The notes beneath the pieces were generated by a model that was not told the origin of the DNA, did no database searches, and saw only the letters and a program-made list of their open reading frames with translations. The position numbers and the translations under genes were made by a program. Shown here one piece after another: positions 1 to 11,200 of a DNA stretch of 64,000 nt (position 1 is the stretch's first letter; every line of letters begins with the position of its first letter). The stretch is taken from the NCBI RefSeq assembly GCF_001411555.2, contig NC_049916.1:28647773-28711772 (forward strand), given 5' to 3'. Source of the DNA: Juglans regia (taxonomy: Eukaryota > Streptophyta > Magnoliopsida > Fagales > Juglandaceae).

Positions 1-123
1 GGCTCTATTCTAGGTGCGAATTTATGATCTTTCTTTGATGGCACGTAATGAATATGTGGGTCGCCTTATCGGAAGTTCGCTGGGTATAGTGGAGGAGGTT
101 GATCTGGAGAAAGGTGAAATGGC

Positions 124-381
124 ATGAGGGAATACATGCGTGTACGTGTTAAGCTTGATGTAACAAAGCCTTTGATGAGGAAAAAGAAGATCACTGTACG
201 TACAAATGAATCATGCTGGGTTCATTTCACCTACGAAATACTCCCCAATTTCTGCTATTGTTGCGGACGATTAGGCCATGGTCATCACGACTCTGAACAT
301 TGGCAACTATCAAAGGAGACTTTTGAAACTGAAGCATTCCTGAATGGTCAGTGGCTTCGTGCGGGACCTATAAGTGGATGA
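124..381 (+). pseudogene. LINE ORF1 fragment (DUF4283/zinc-knuckle gag-like)
   Basis: The reading starts upstream of 124 (residues like ARNEYVGRLIGSSLG are readable from about 40) and is interrupted by a TGA near 125. It carries a zinc-knuckle-like motif, CYCCGRLGHGHHDSEHW. The family pattern is CxxCxxxGHxxxxC, so the last cysteine is replaced by histidine. This is the nucleic-acid-binding part of plant LINE ORF1 proteins. It is a degenerate remnant, not a host gene. Confidence 0.65.
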
Positions 382-994
382 GGGTGGGGACAACAACCAC
401 TGAAAAAGGCGGTTGATCAAGAAATTATGGTAAGAAACACAATGCCGTAAATCAATCAATGGCAGGGATCAAATGTGGTAAAAAACCAGGGCATTACAGA
501 TATTGGGGATGAAACTGCTACGGCTATTGGAATGACACAACAAATAAGGGGCCAGAATCCCGTGGAAGATAATTCTTGGTTGGAGAAGGATAGCGAGATT
601 TCAGGGCGGAAGGTGATTGATTCCATGAACCATGATCAAAGGCCATCAGATGTTCAATTTATGGTAAGAGGAGTTTTAAGGAAAGATACAGAAGTTACTA
701 GCAATTTGGATATGGGCCGTGATGTTTCGGGCCCTAAAATAGATAAGTTTAATTTGGATGATAGCCCGCTTACCACATTGCTAAAACAAAAAGGCCCACG
801 TACTCAATGGAGAAGGAAGGATCAACAGTTGAAACAGACAGAATAGATCAACCTAAGCTCTCAGATAAAGAACAACAGGCAAAAACGATAGGCTTCAGAG
901 GATGGAGATGAACAAGGCAGATATCAGAAACGTCAAAACCAGGATACAAACAAGGCTTATGGTGCAGAGGAGAAAGATGAGTTATTGGTAATGG

Positions 995-2960
995 TTGTCT
1001 CACAACCCTGCCGAGCATAATGAAAATTTTAAGCTAGAATTTCCTTGGGCTTGGGAACCCACGCGGAATTCGTACACTCCACGACATTGTCACGAAGGAA
1101 GATCCCGATGTACTACTCATTCAAGAGACAAAGTTGAAAGCTCATGTTATGGAAATCTATATCATCTCGGATTCCCTAGTTGCTTGGTTGTTGACAGTGA
1201 TGGTGGAAGCGGTGGTCTTGCGTTGGTGTGGAAGGAAGTATTGTTTTGACTGTGCTAAATTATTCTAAATATCATATTCATGCGTTACTGGTCACTTATG
1301 ATGTTAATAAAACTAAGTCGTATCTGACGGGTGTTTATGGGCACCTTGACATGGCTAGTAGAAGGGAGACTTGGAGTTTGATCAGGACTTTAATTAGTGT
1401 ATATGGGAAATCATGTCTTGTTTTTGGGGATTTTAATGAACTGTTGAATGTTAATGAGAAGTGGGGTGGGAAGGAAAGACCAGAGCAGCAATTGCTTTGA
1501 TTTTGTGAAGTACTTAGTGAGTGTGATTTAAGGGATTTGGGGTTTGTTGGAACTCCATATACTTGGTGTAATAAGAGGCAAGGGACTGCTAGCATTAGTG
1601 AAAGGTTGGATCGTTTCCTTGCAAATCCTCAATGGTGCCAATCGTTCCCCAATGCATCTGTTACGCATGGAAGTGTTGCTTATTCAGACCATATTCCCTT
1701 ATGGTTGGAAACTGATGGAGTTTATGTAGTGATAAAAAGAGCAGTTAACTCTAGAAATCTAAGAGTATTGCAAGAACCTTTTTTTAGCTTCGGATCAAAG
1801 AGGCTCGATGGAGACAGCAACAAATATCAATTGCAGAGTAACTGGACAGATCAATGAGGAACTATCAAAGCAGCACACTGAGGAGGAGGTCTCATTAGCA
1901 CTCAAGCAAATGCATCCTAGCAAGGCCCCTGGGCTAGATGGTATGTCCCCTATCTTTTTCCAAAAATATTGGAATATTATTGGAAAATCTGTTATTGTTG
2001 CTACTCTACTTGCTCTAAATTTTGATGACTTTCCTTATGCTTTGAACCCTACTTTCATCACTTTGATTCCAAAGAAAAAATCTCATATGAAAAATGATGA
2101 TTTTCGCCCTATAAGCCTCTGCAATGTCACTTATAAACTCATATCCAAAGTGATTGCGAATAGGCTGAAGCAGTTTCTGCCTTGTATTATTAATGAGTCT
2201 CAGTATGTTTTTGTCCCGGGTAGATTCATAACTGATAATGTCCTCATTGCCTATGAGCTTATTCATTATTTAAGACAAAAGAGGAAGGGGAAAAAGGTTA
2301 CATGTCTCTCAAATTGGACATGTGCAAAGCCTATGATACAGTCGAATGGAATTTTTTGGAACAAATCTTGACTAAATTAGGCTTCGAGGTGAAGCTGGCC
2401 CAGATGATCATGAAATGTATTAGAACAGTATCTTTTTCTATTCTGATCAATGGTGAACCTGAAGGGCCTATTTTCCCAAGTAGAGGACTAAGACAAGGGG
2501 ACCCTCTATCCCTTTATCTCTTTCTTCTTTGCACTAAGGGGCTTATTCATTTGCTTAAATAAGCTGGTAGGAATCAAGTTGTGCCTGGAATTTAGATTTG
2601 TAGAGGGGCTCTTACACTAAACCATTTGTTGTTTAAGGATGATAGTGTGATTTTTTGTAAAGCAGATCCTTCCACTAATAAGAATATACAAGACTTGTTG
2701 GATCAGTATGAACATGCGTCAGGGCAGAAAATTAATAGAGATAAAACATCAATGATGTTTAGTAAAAATGTCATAGATGCTGTTAAAGAAGAAGTTTTGT
2801 CTTTGTGGGGTGGTGGTAATGTTTTGCAGTATGAAAAGTACTTAAGTCTTCCTCCCATAGTTGGAAAATCAAAGTCTAATGCTTTCTCTAGTATAAAATG
2901 TAGAATTTGGTAGAAATTATAGACCTGACAGGAAAAACAGCTTTGTCAAGGTGGTAAAGA
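995..2960 (+). pseudogene. LINE ORF2 remnant: endonuclease and reverse transcriptase
   Basis: Fragments in shifting frames spell an L1-type ORF2. The endonuclease shows GNPRGIRTLHD and IQETKLK near 1060-1140, FGDFNELL near 1423 and a YSDHIPLWL-like block near 1680. The RT shows SKAPGLDGMSP near 1920, DDFRPISLCN near 2097, the D-containing KLDMCKAYD near 2310, SRGLRQGDPLS near 2480 and, in place of the catalytic FADD, LLFKDDSVIF near 2628. At least three frameshifts or stops separate them. The A-to-K change next to the catalytic Asp pair also argues for a dead copy. Confidence 0.8.
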
Positions 2961-2984
2961 AGTTCTTTTTAAAGCGGTGGCCAT

Positions 2985-4003
2985 AAGGGAGACAAGGCAG
3001 CCTCTGGCCCGACCCGTCTCCTTGGTTCGCTGGGAGGTAGGTTGTTCAGGCAGTCTGTAATTGGACCCGCTCTCGCTTGTTGATACTTATGAGGAAGGTA
3101 AGTCTTCGTCTTTGAGTAGTTAAGGACTACTCGCACTCCATCAGTGAGGGGTCGGAATGCCTTAAGCTAAATTGTCCATTTGCCCCCCCGAGGAGGTAAT
3201 TTGGACAGCAATGTCGTTGATCCGCTCCTTCGCCATGATGGGGGTCAAGGTAAGTATTCAAGTAGCCTCGAGGTTGGACCTGCTCTCTGTCGCAGAAGGC
3301 ACAAGGTGGCCTTTGGCTCAACCTGTCCCTTTGTTTCCCGCGAGAGGTAAGTTGTTCGGGTAGTCTGCTACTGGACTCATTCCCATATGTTAACACCTTA
3401 GGGAAATGTAAGTTTGGGTTAGGCTGGCACTAATCACACACTTCTTCGTAGCTGAGGTCAGGGTAAATTATTCGGGTAGTCGTAGGGCTGGTCCCGCTCT
3501 CTGTCGCGGGGAGACAAGGCGGCATCTAGCTCAACATGTCTCCTTGGTCTGTGGAGATGTAGGTTGTTTGGGCAGTCTGCTACTGGACCCGCTCCCGCTT
3601 GTTGACACTAACGAGGAATGTAAGCCTTTCCCTTCGGGTAGCTGAGGACTGACCCGCACTCCTTTGCGGGAGGGATAAAACAACATTAGGCATTACACTC
3701 ATCCCTTTTGTACCCAGCGGGGGAGGTAATTCAGATAGCGATGTGGCTGGTCCACTCCTTCACCGCGACGGGGGTTGCGGTATTTTTTCGGGTCGTTTGG
3801 GGGCTGGTCCCGCTCTCCCAGATGAGGAGGTTAAGCCTCCTACTCACCTATCATCTTTCGTGGGGAAGTAGGTTGTTCAGACAGTTTAGGACTGGACCCG
3901 CCCTCGCCCATTGATATTGCTGGAAATGGTAAGTTTGGGTCAGACTGACGCTGATCCCACACTTCGTTGTGGCGGAGATTGTGATAAGATTTTTGGGTAG
4001 TCT
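2985..4003. repeat. GC-rich minisatellite with higher-order structure
   Basis: Imperfect direct repeats built from two alternating modules. Module 1 contains a core like GTAGGTTGTTCGGGCAGTC followed by a 'ctactggacccgctcccgc' type stretch, near 3040, 3346, 3558 and 3868. Module 2 has GAGGTAATTYRGAYAGCRATG followed by a 'ccactccttc' type stretch, near 3190 and 3722. Spacing between module-1 cores is about 306, 212 and 310 bases; the two module-2 copies lie 532 bases apart. The short reading frames here reflect the GC content and are not genes. Confidence 0.75.
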
Positions 4004-4874
4004 TGACAAGCTTTTGAATTTAGTTTTGTATCGGCCAATATGATCGAAATATGCCATACCAGCCGAGTAGTTGGTACAGAGAAGACCCTTGTTTCGTACC
4101 AGTACGAGTTTCGGCCATATAGATGTGTTTCAACCAGTACCGGTTGATATATCGGATTTCGGTTGGAATGTATTTTGAGTTACTTCTTTTTATTTCTTCT
4201 TCTGTATTCTTTGATTTTTGGCCTCAACACTTCATATAGGATAGAGAAATAGAGAGGGAGTGGATACTGTCATGATCGAGAACGGGGCCTTGTGAGAGAA
4301 AGGAACCGATGCGTGGGATTAGAGGGAGGGAGAGAGGACGATGTGGGGCTTATTCCATGGTGGTTGATGGCTGAGTATGGTTTGAGAGGGAATGACTTGT
4401 GGCCTGAAGTGGTACTTTCCTGGCGAAACTCACAGAGAAATGAAGAGAGAGACGTCTGTGTGTTGGGTGCAAAGAAGAAAAAAACAGAAAATAGAAAAAA
4501 ATCGTGGGAGAGAAGCGTGGGGAGGAGATAAATATTGGGAGAAGACAAAGAGAGATAGAGAGGGCACGTATGGGGCAGAGAGAACCTGCAAAATGTGTTA
4601 TAAAGGGTTGCAAATATCAAGGAAATCTAGTGCAGGATTTGCTTTTTTTTTTTTAAAAGTGAATTTTCTTTTATTTTTTTTAGATATAAAAGATATATTC
4701 TATTTATATGAACCATAAAATGAATAGAAATTTTATCTTTTTGTAGTTTATGCGAGTATATATATATATATATATAATTTATTTATGTGTAAGACTATTC
4801 AGAAACGGTACACGAAATGATACCGATATCGAAATATTTCATTTTAGTGCCTCCACCGAAACGATATTTAAAAC
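4004..4874. other. Sequence interrupting the minisatellite; no gene recognised
   Basis: About 870 bases separate two parts of the same minisatellite. The left edge holds 'gtatcggccaatatgatcg' and 'accagtaccggttgata' style sequence. The right edge holds related 'acggtacacgaaatgatacc' sequence, roughly complementary to the left, which suggests an old DNA-transposon-like insertion. The middle is purine-rich (4240-4620) with a poly-T run and a (TA)n tract near 4757-4776. Open frames on both strands across the purine-rich part are compositional. Confidence 0.4.
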
Positions 4875-5128
4875 TTTGAGCCTCGGGGTTAGACCTGCTC
4901 TCCGTCGTGGGAGACAATGTGGACTTTGGCTCAACCTAACCTTTCGGCCCCCCGGGAGGTACATTGTTTGGATAGTCTGTAACATGACGTGCTCCCACCT
5001 GTTGATGCTCATGAGGAAGGTAAGTTTTTGTATTCGGGTGGCAAAGGGCTGACTCACACTCCTCCGTAGGCGGGACAAAGTAGTCTCTGGCATGACTCAT
5101 CCCTTTGGTGTCCCAGGGGAGGTAAACA
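4875..5128. repeat. Second block of the GC-rich minisatellite
   Basis: Continues the array from 2985-4003, with the same modules (a gaggaaggtaag-type core near 5011, a cgggaggtacattgtttgga-type core near 4956, and 'gactcacactcctccg'). It shows that the sequence between the two blocks was inserted later. Confidence 0.65.
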
Positions 5129-5336
5129 ATCGATGAAAACTTTGATAATAGAGATTACGTTGATGGAGATTCTGTTGTTGGAGATTACGTTGATGAAGAT
5201 TCTATTACGTTCCTGAAACTTGACATTGAAACACAACACCTTTTCCATCAGGATTTGTAGCATATGCATGAAAACATAAATTTACAATAATTAAGCTAGC
5301 TTTAGCAATAAAATTTTCATAGGTGTTCGAAATTTC

Positions 5337-5804
5337 ATGGGAGCAGCAGCTCGTTTCCTTGGGAGTCTCAGAGTTTGTGGAGCCCGAGCGATCGGTGGTG
5401 GTGACCACGTAGGGGCCTTCCCATTAGGGGCTCAGCTTTCCCTCATCTCGCTTTGTTGTTCCTATTTCTTTGAGTACGAGGTCTCCGACTTTGAATGCTC
5501 TTGGACGCACTTGTTTGTTGAAACATCGCTCGGCCCTCCTTTTGTTGGTGGTGGTTCTTACCTCTACCTCCAATCTGACTTCTTCCAACAAATCAAGTTG
5601 TTCTTCTAGCCGCCTGTCATTGGAGTCTTGCTCGAAGTGCTGAACTCTGTAGGTGGGGATCCCGATTTCTACTGGCAGAATCGCCTCGTGGCTATAAGTG
5701 AGGGTGAAAGGAGTTTCCCCTATCAATGTCTTGTCGACGAATTGAAAGTTTGAAGTAGGTGTGGTGCACTGTCCTAAAAAATCATGCCTTTCTTTAAACA
5801 ACAA
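5337..5804 (-). pseudogene. Ty3/Gypsy integrase C-terminal fragment
   Basis: The minus-strand frame (5804-5424) reads GETPFTLTYSHEAILPVEIG, then IPTYRVQHFEQD, LDLLEEVRLE, RAERCFNKQVRPRAFKVGDL and LVLKEIG. This is the C-terminal part of plant Gypsy integrases of the Athila/Tat group. The catalytic DDE core, RNase H and RT are absent. It lies between the gag fragment and the minisatellite, in the order expected for a deleted element. Confidence 0.8.
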
Positions 5805-6187
5805 GAATTTACCGTATTCAAGTAGCGAATTACAAAATAAGGGGAGATGGAGCCTTTATCCAGGGAGCTTTTGCTTGCTTTTGCCTACTTTGCCTTTGCC
5901 TCTAGGACCATGCACTCTCCCGCTTCCCCTCAAGCCGGGCAGGGCGAGTCATAGACTAAGGCCAGCCAGGGCTCCTTAAGCGGTGCATGCCCTACTCTCT
6001 CCTAAAAGTGCCGTTCAAGATGACTCAACCATTTTTCTGCTTCAGTTCTTGGAAGTAACATTCCCTTGCCAGGACCTATTCGCCTTGGATTTCTCCCACT
6101 CCATGGTGGGGATCCTGAACTTCGGTGGCAATGGCACATCCATTACTTCTTTCGTGTAGGGTAGACCAGTGCATGTGAGCAGTCGAT

Positions 6188-6508
6188 CTACCGATGATGA
6201 TGTGCCCACTTCTTTGCAATCACTTTGTATTTCCCTTTGAGATTATGGAGCTCGTCTTGCATGATCTTCCTCTCCTCCTCCATATTCGCTCCAGCTCCTG
6301 CGTTTTGGGACTCCACGTGTTCGCTATTATTGGGCTTCGCCTCTTCGTTTTGTCCTTGTTGAGGTTTCCTGAGCTCTTCATTCTCCTTGCGAAATTTTTG
6401 CACTTCGCCGGTTAACTTTGTTACCCAGTCCTCCATAGCTTTCAATTTCATCTCCATGAAAACTTCCTCTATGTCCCTCTCGAGGTTTCTGGAACGGGTT
6501 GTCACAGG
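6188..6508 (-). pseudogene. Gypsy gag-like N-terminal fragment with coiled coil
   Basis: Minus strand, starting at the ATG at about 6508 (MPVTTRSRNLERDIEEVF). A long charged, heptad-like region follows (MKLKAMEDWVTKL, VQKFRKENEELRK), which looks like a coiled coil. Such MPxTTRS starts are common in gag proteins of Tat-type Gypsy elements. It ends at a stop after about 106 residues without a capsid region. It sits just inside the LTR edge, as a gag gene should. The family call rests on position and style rather than a catalytic motif. Confidence 0.45.
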
Positions 6509-6537
6509 CATACGAAGTACACGCAAGATCTACCAGG

Positions 6538-7266
6538 ATCCCACAGACGGTACTATTGTTAACGTCGTGTTTCATACGCAATTGAGCCAGATTCTAGCAA
6601 CTTAGGTCTTCAAAATTGGGCCTACGAAAACGAAGAAGAAATCAACTGGGAAATGGCAGCCTTGAGACCAGGGAGTGTCTGATGCCAAAGTCAATAGAGT
6701 ATTTTGAAAAGTTTGTAAATAATGAAAGAATTTAGAGACCCAAGAAGTGAGAGAGTTTTTTTGTACATGAAAATTGTTATTTATACCAAGAGTCTGAGAG
6801 GATAGATCGTGTCTGTCTCTGCGGAGCCTGTGTCCTTTTTACTGTTCATTTTGTCAGAGTCTTTTAATGCGACGTGCCTCTGCGATTACTTTATTAATGT
6901 GGCGTGTTGCTAGGGTAATTGTGCCATTAATGTGGCTTGACTTCCTGATCGTTTTATTCTGCAAGTCTTATTGGCCGTTCGTCGATATTTCCTAATTAGA
7001 AGATCAAATGTTCTTTATCTTTCTCGTTCTGCCCTGTACGAGTGCCCATAGGCGAGATGCTGCCGAGTGGCATCAGACCTATCTGTCTCATCAGCTATTA
7101 TTGCTTACTTTCCCTTGCAGGTGAGTTGCTTTATGGGCAAGTTTGGGCTCTAGGGCCGAGTATCGGAGTGAAGTCCATTACTCTCGACCGAGTGCTTAGT
7201 GGGCTTATGAGTTTGGGAAAAATTCCCTTATAGTTTTCATAGGCCCAATTATGAGTGAGGGGGGAA
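6538..7266 (-). repeat. LTR copy A of the Gypsy remnant
   Basis: About 730 bases sharing ordered landmarks with the block to its right: 'cccacagacggtactattgttaacg' type start near 6540, 'agagtattttgaaaagtttg' near 6700, 'tgtcctttttactgtt' near 6830, 'aatgtggcgtgttgct' near 6897, 'gagatgctgccgagtggca' near 7053 and 'gagtgcttagtgggc' near 7190. Its left edge abuts the gag-like fragment. Exact TG/CA ends and a primer-binding site could not be fixed. Confidence 0.55.
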
Positions 7267-8088
7267 TCCCACAGACGACGCTACTGTTAACGTTGTGTTT
7301 CATACGCCTTTGGGCCAAGTTCCAACAACTCAAGTCTTCAAAACTGGGTATGCAAAAACGAAGAAGAAAACAATTAGGAGAGGGAAGCCTTGGAGTTGGG
7401 GAGTCTCCGATACCAAAGTCAGTAGAGTATTTTGGAAGTTTGTAAATAATAAGAGAGTCTAGAGACTCAAGAAGCGAGAGAGCTTTTTTGTAACTGAAAA
7501 TTATTATTTATACCAGAAGTCTGGAAGGACAAATCATGCTTGCCCCTGTGAAGCCTATGTCCTTTTTACTGTTCCTTTTATTAGAGTCCTTTAATGGCAT
7601 GCCTCTGAGATGACGTCATTAATGTGGCGTGTTGCTCGAGTAATGGTGCCGTAAGTAGAGTATTTTGAAAGTTTATAAATAATAAGAGAGTCTAGAAACC
7701 CGAGAAGCGAGAGAGCTTTTTCATACCAGAAAATTGTTATTTATATCGGAAGTCTGGAAGGACAAATCATGCTTGCCCTTGTGGAGCCCATGTCCTTTTT
7801 ACTGTTATTTTTATCAGAGTCTTTTAATGCGGCTTGTCTCTGCGACGGCGTCATTAATGTGGCGTGTTGCTCGAGTAATGGTGTCGTACCCGTTAAAACC
7901 TGTATGAGTCCCCATGAGTGGGATGCGGTCAAGTGGTGTCATACCATTCAGTCCTATCAACCATCATTATTTACTTTTTTTTATAAGTGAGTTACTTCGT
8001 GGGTAAGTTTGGACTTTAGGGCCAAGTATCGAGACGAAACCCATTAATCTCAGCCAAGCGCTTAGTGATGAGCGGGGGAAATCCAACT
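7267..8088 (-). repeat. LTR copy B with an internal ~235-bp duplication
   Basis: Begins like copy A near 7267 and ends like it near 8060 (gcgcttagtgatgagcgggg). The segment from the 'agtagagtatttt' landmark to 'gagtaatggtgycgt' occurs twice in tandem, at about 7417-7650 and 7652-7888. Its right end lies about 145 bases before the ISPD start codon, so the LTR forms the proximal upstream region of that gene. Confidence 0.55.
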
Positions 8089-8233
8089 CCTATCCTTCCG
8101 AATTTTGACACAATATAATCGACTTGTTATACTAATTTACATAGAACACCTGGGGGGTTTCCTGGCAAGTATTAGCCCATAGCCCAAGTTCCGTAGGCAT
8201 TAATGTTAATTGCATTCCAGGGGAGGGAGAGAG

Positions 8234-11200
8234 ATGGCGATTATTCTTCCTGTGGACCTGAGCTTTCCACTTCCTTCTGCAGCTACTTCGCTTATTTTCT
8301 CTTTTTCTTGTTCAATTTTCCAGAGCAATCGCAGAATCCCCGTCAAGTCCATCCCGGTTTCACTCTCAAACTCCAACTTTACGTTTCCATTTCCAGGCAA
8401 AGTCAAACCCTCCCCAGTAATCCCACAATGTTTGGCTGCCCAAAAAAAAAAAAGAACCTTGGGAGTCACATACTCTATGTTACTACATTCGTAAAAGTTA
8501 AGTTTATCTGTGATATTGTTGTAGGTCCTAAATTCGATTTCAGGGAAAAGGGGAGAAGCGGTAGATCGAGGATCACTCCTTACTGCGCCGAAAATTCTGA
8601 CAAGGAAGTGAGTTTACGACTTTATAAAATAAATGTCGAAGGTTTTTTATTTTTCATTTTGCCAATATTTTTATATTGCGTGTTTTGAATGTTCTACGCA
8701 GAAGTCTAGAATTGTGAAGGAAAAAAGCGTATCGGTGATTCTTTTGGCTGGGGGGAAGGGAAAGAGGATGGGAGTGAGTCTTCGTCTTTGTTTTCAATTC
8801 CGATGGGACTGCATTTTTTTTTTTATATCTAAATCCCAGTGCTTTGTTTAATTCACTTGGAGAACCCATTAAGACATGTAAGATGGTTACTATTTGCCTG
8901 GTATGGAGTATTTGTACTTTACTAGATACCAGGAGTTAAATATCCGTACTCAATTGCGTTTTATCTGACAACTAAGATCAAATTGTTAAACAATAACTAA
9001 TATATCATTTTCCTTTTCTTTTACATGAATATATAACTGGAAAGTATATATTTTCACGGTTCAAAGCAAAGAAGGCACTACGAGTATAAAATACACTTAC
9101 CTCCTCTAACTACGAAAAAATTTACAACATCCTCAGATCTTTCAATATCTGGCTTGCCCCCAATACACTAATGCGAACCAATTGAAGTATTTTGAAAAGT
9201 GAACTAATTCTTTGGTTTCAGTTTGGTCAGAGGGATCTTGAACTAAGAAAACGACTATAGAAAGCTTTGGTTTGACAATGCTTCACACCCCAAAACAAGA
9301 GAGCTGCGTGTGGGTTAAATTTGAGATGGAATTTACCTGCTTTATTTTTTCTTTTTCTTTATTATTATTAATTTTTTAGGGGGCCTGGCGATGGGGAGGG
9401 TCCACAGAACTTTTTGATTTTATTTCAACCTAAAGGCAATTGAAGATAGCTTTGCTTGGAGTTATCGGGCCAATGTAATTCATTTAGTTTAAGGTTTCCA
9501 TATGAGCTAATGCATAGGCTTCAGCTTTCTTCTTCATGCTGAATATCCTTTTTCAAATCATTCATTTTACTACTGCTTGAGGGAATAATTGAAATTGCAT
9601 TCAAGAAAAGTATAGTTCCAGAGGTATGTATGGCCCTTGTTTGGATTTTTTCCCTTTTATTTTGAGATGGCAAATTGTTATGTATGTATATTATATATCT
9701 ATCCCTACACACACAAATAGAGTGTTTTAGTAAGCTTGAAAGTATACAGCACGTGCTCCCATTTTCTTCCTCTGTTCATAGTTTGTCTATTCCTTCCGCA
9801 TCTGTGACATGATGGTTCTGTTTTATTTGTGTAAATAGGCGAGCATGCCAAAGCAGTATCTTCCCCTTTTAGGCCAACCAATTGCTTTGTATAGGTAAAT
9901 TGCAACAACTTGACTCAACTATGAATGTTTTTTGGCCATCACATGGGTTTGGCTTCTGATTCTTCTAGAGGTCTGGAAATCCATCCGTGTATTATCTGGA
10001 GCAGTATTAGGAATCTTTTACTTTGTGGTGGGGGGGATTGAATGCTACTCAAGATAAACTCAACATTCACACACACACACACTAACGCTCTTGTACTTTT
10101 CTCAAAAGCCAAGTCTTAATTTTCTAGTAGAAAAATAAGTCACAAGTCACAAGTATATTGTATGCAAAAGTTATCAACTTTGATGGATGTCTAAGAATAA
10201 TTTTAAAGGAAAACTAATAATCTTTTTAGATTCTAATAATTTTATAGAAGTTTTCTAGTTCTGATGTAGCCATGTATAAAAAAAGGATAAAAATATCCCA
10301 AAAAGAACTTAGCATATCAAACTTATGCTCGACAACTATTTGTCATAGAATAGAATGGATCCATTTATATCTTGGGAGTGAAATTCTCAGAAATTCTTTT
10401 TCATAAAAACTTCCAAATTCTATTAGAAACTCATCCCTTAATCTATTACAAAGTCTTGTTTTCACAAGTTTTATCACTGAAAAGTCATGTTCTGTAGTTG
10501 GTTTAGAAACTGGAAGAGTCAACCCTAGGTCACTAATGAACGCAAGTACTTCCAATTTTTTTTATTTGCAATAGAAGAGGAATTAAGAAAACCATGCTGA
10601 GAAGAGAGCGCAGCAAGTTGGTATTTGTTTGATGGTTTTTATGTTGAATTTTTTCCATAACCTGCCTTGCGTATAATATATTATAAAAACCTCTAATGTA
10701 CTGATTAATAACAATGTTGAGTTTGAGGGGAGCTTCTATAAAAAAATTTTAACCTGCTCATAAATTGATGTAATAGCTTTCTCAAACTTTTTAAAACTCT
10801 TTGGAGGGCAAAAAAATTCTTTTGGGGGGTCCTGAAAGCTTGCTTAAACTCTGAGACGGATCATAATGCATGATATCACTCTAGTTACTGTTGCAGTCAA
10901 TGTGGTTAACTCGAACAGGGTTTTAAAATGAAAAAAGGTTCAAAATATCGGAGTGCTAAGTGTGGGTTCAACAAACTATTTTTTTTATATAGGTAAACAA
11001 GTTTTATTGATCAAAGAATTAGGCAAAGCCCAAAACAAATAAAAGAAACACCGTGTGCCCTAATTAAGAAGGCGCTAAAGAAACAAGAAAGTCATGTAGG
11101 TCCATGCCATTGAAATCAACAACAATGGCCCAACTACATAGAGTAGTGTAAAATAAAGCCTTAAGTTCCACTAGTGATATCTGTCTTCTTCAAACGTTCT

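Larger units (their letters stand above)
1..2984 (+). mobile_element. Decayed L1-type LINE, truncated at both ends
   Basis: Plant non-LTR retrotransposon on the plus strand, cut by the window start and ending abruptly at about 2984, where a GC-rich repeat array begins in the middle of its reverse-transcriptase (RT) region. Domain order is that of an L1-clade LINE: a gag-like ORF1 with a zinc knuckle, an AP endonuclease, then RT. Several frameshifts and stops break the frames, so it cannot be active. No 3' tail or target duplication is visible. Confidence 0.85.
2985..8088 (-). mobile_element. Deleted Ty3/Gypsy (Tat/Athila-like) retrotransposon remnant
   Basis: Read on the minus strand from right to left this region gives tandem LTR sequence (8088-6538), a gag-like start (6508-6188), an integrase C-terminus (5804-5337) and a GC-rich tandem-repeat region (5128-2985). 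This is the order expected for a Tat-type Gypsy element, which often carries tandem repeats between pol and the 3' LTR. Protease, RT and RNase H are missing and no 3' LTR is seen, so it is a deletion derivative. It interrupts the LINE on its left. Assignment to one element is an inference from order and strand. Confidence 0.6.

Noticed and set aside
4270..4718. Overlapping open frames on both strands of 80-116 residues
   Set aside because: The region is purine-rich on one strand, which removes stops in several frames; no domain or start context supports a gene.
8203..8688. A continuous 161-residue plus-strand frame as ISPD exon 1
   Set aside because: Its first half is out of frame with the transit-like peptide starting at 8234, and its end runs through the GTGAGT donor at 8608; only its middle (8525-8607) fits the gene.
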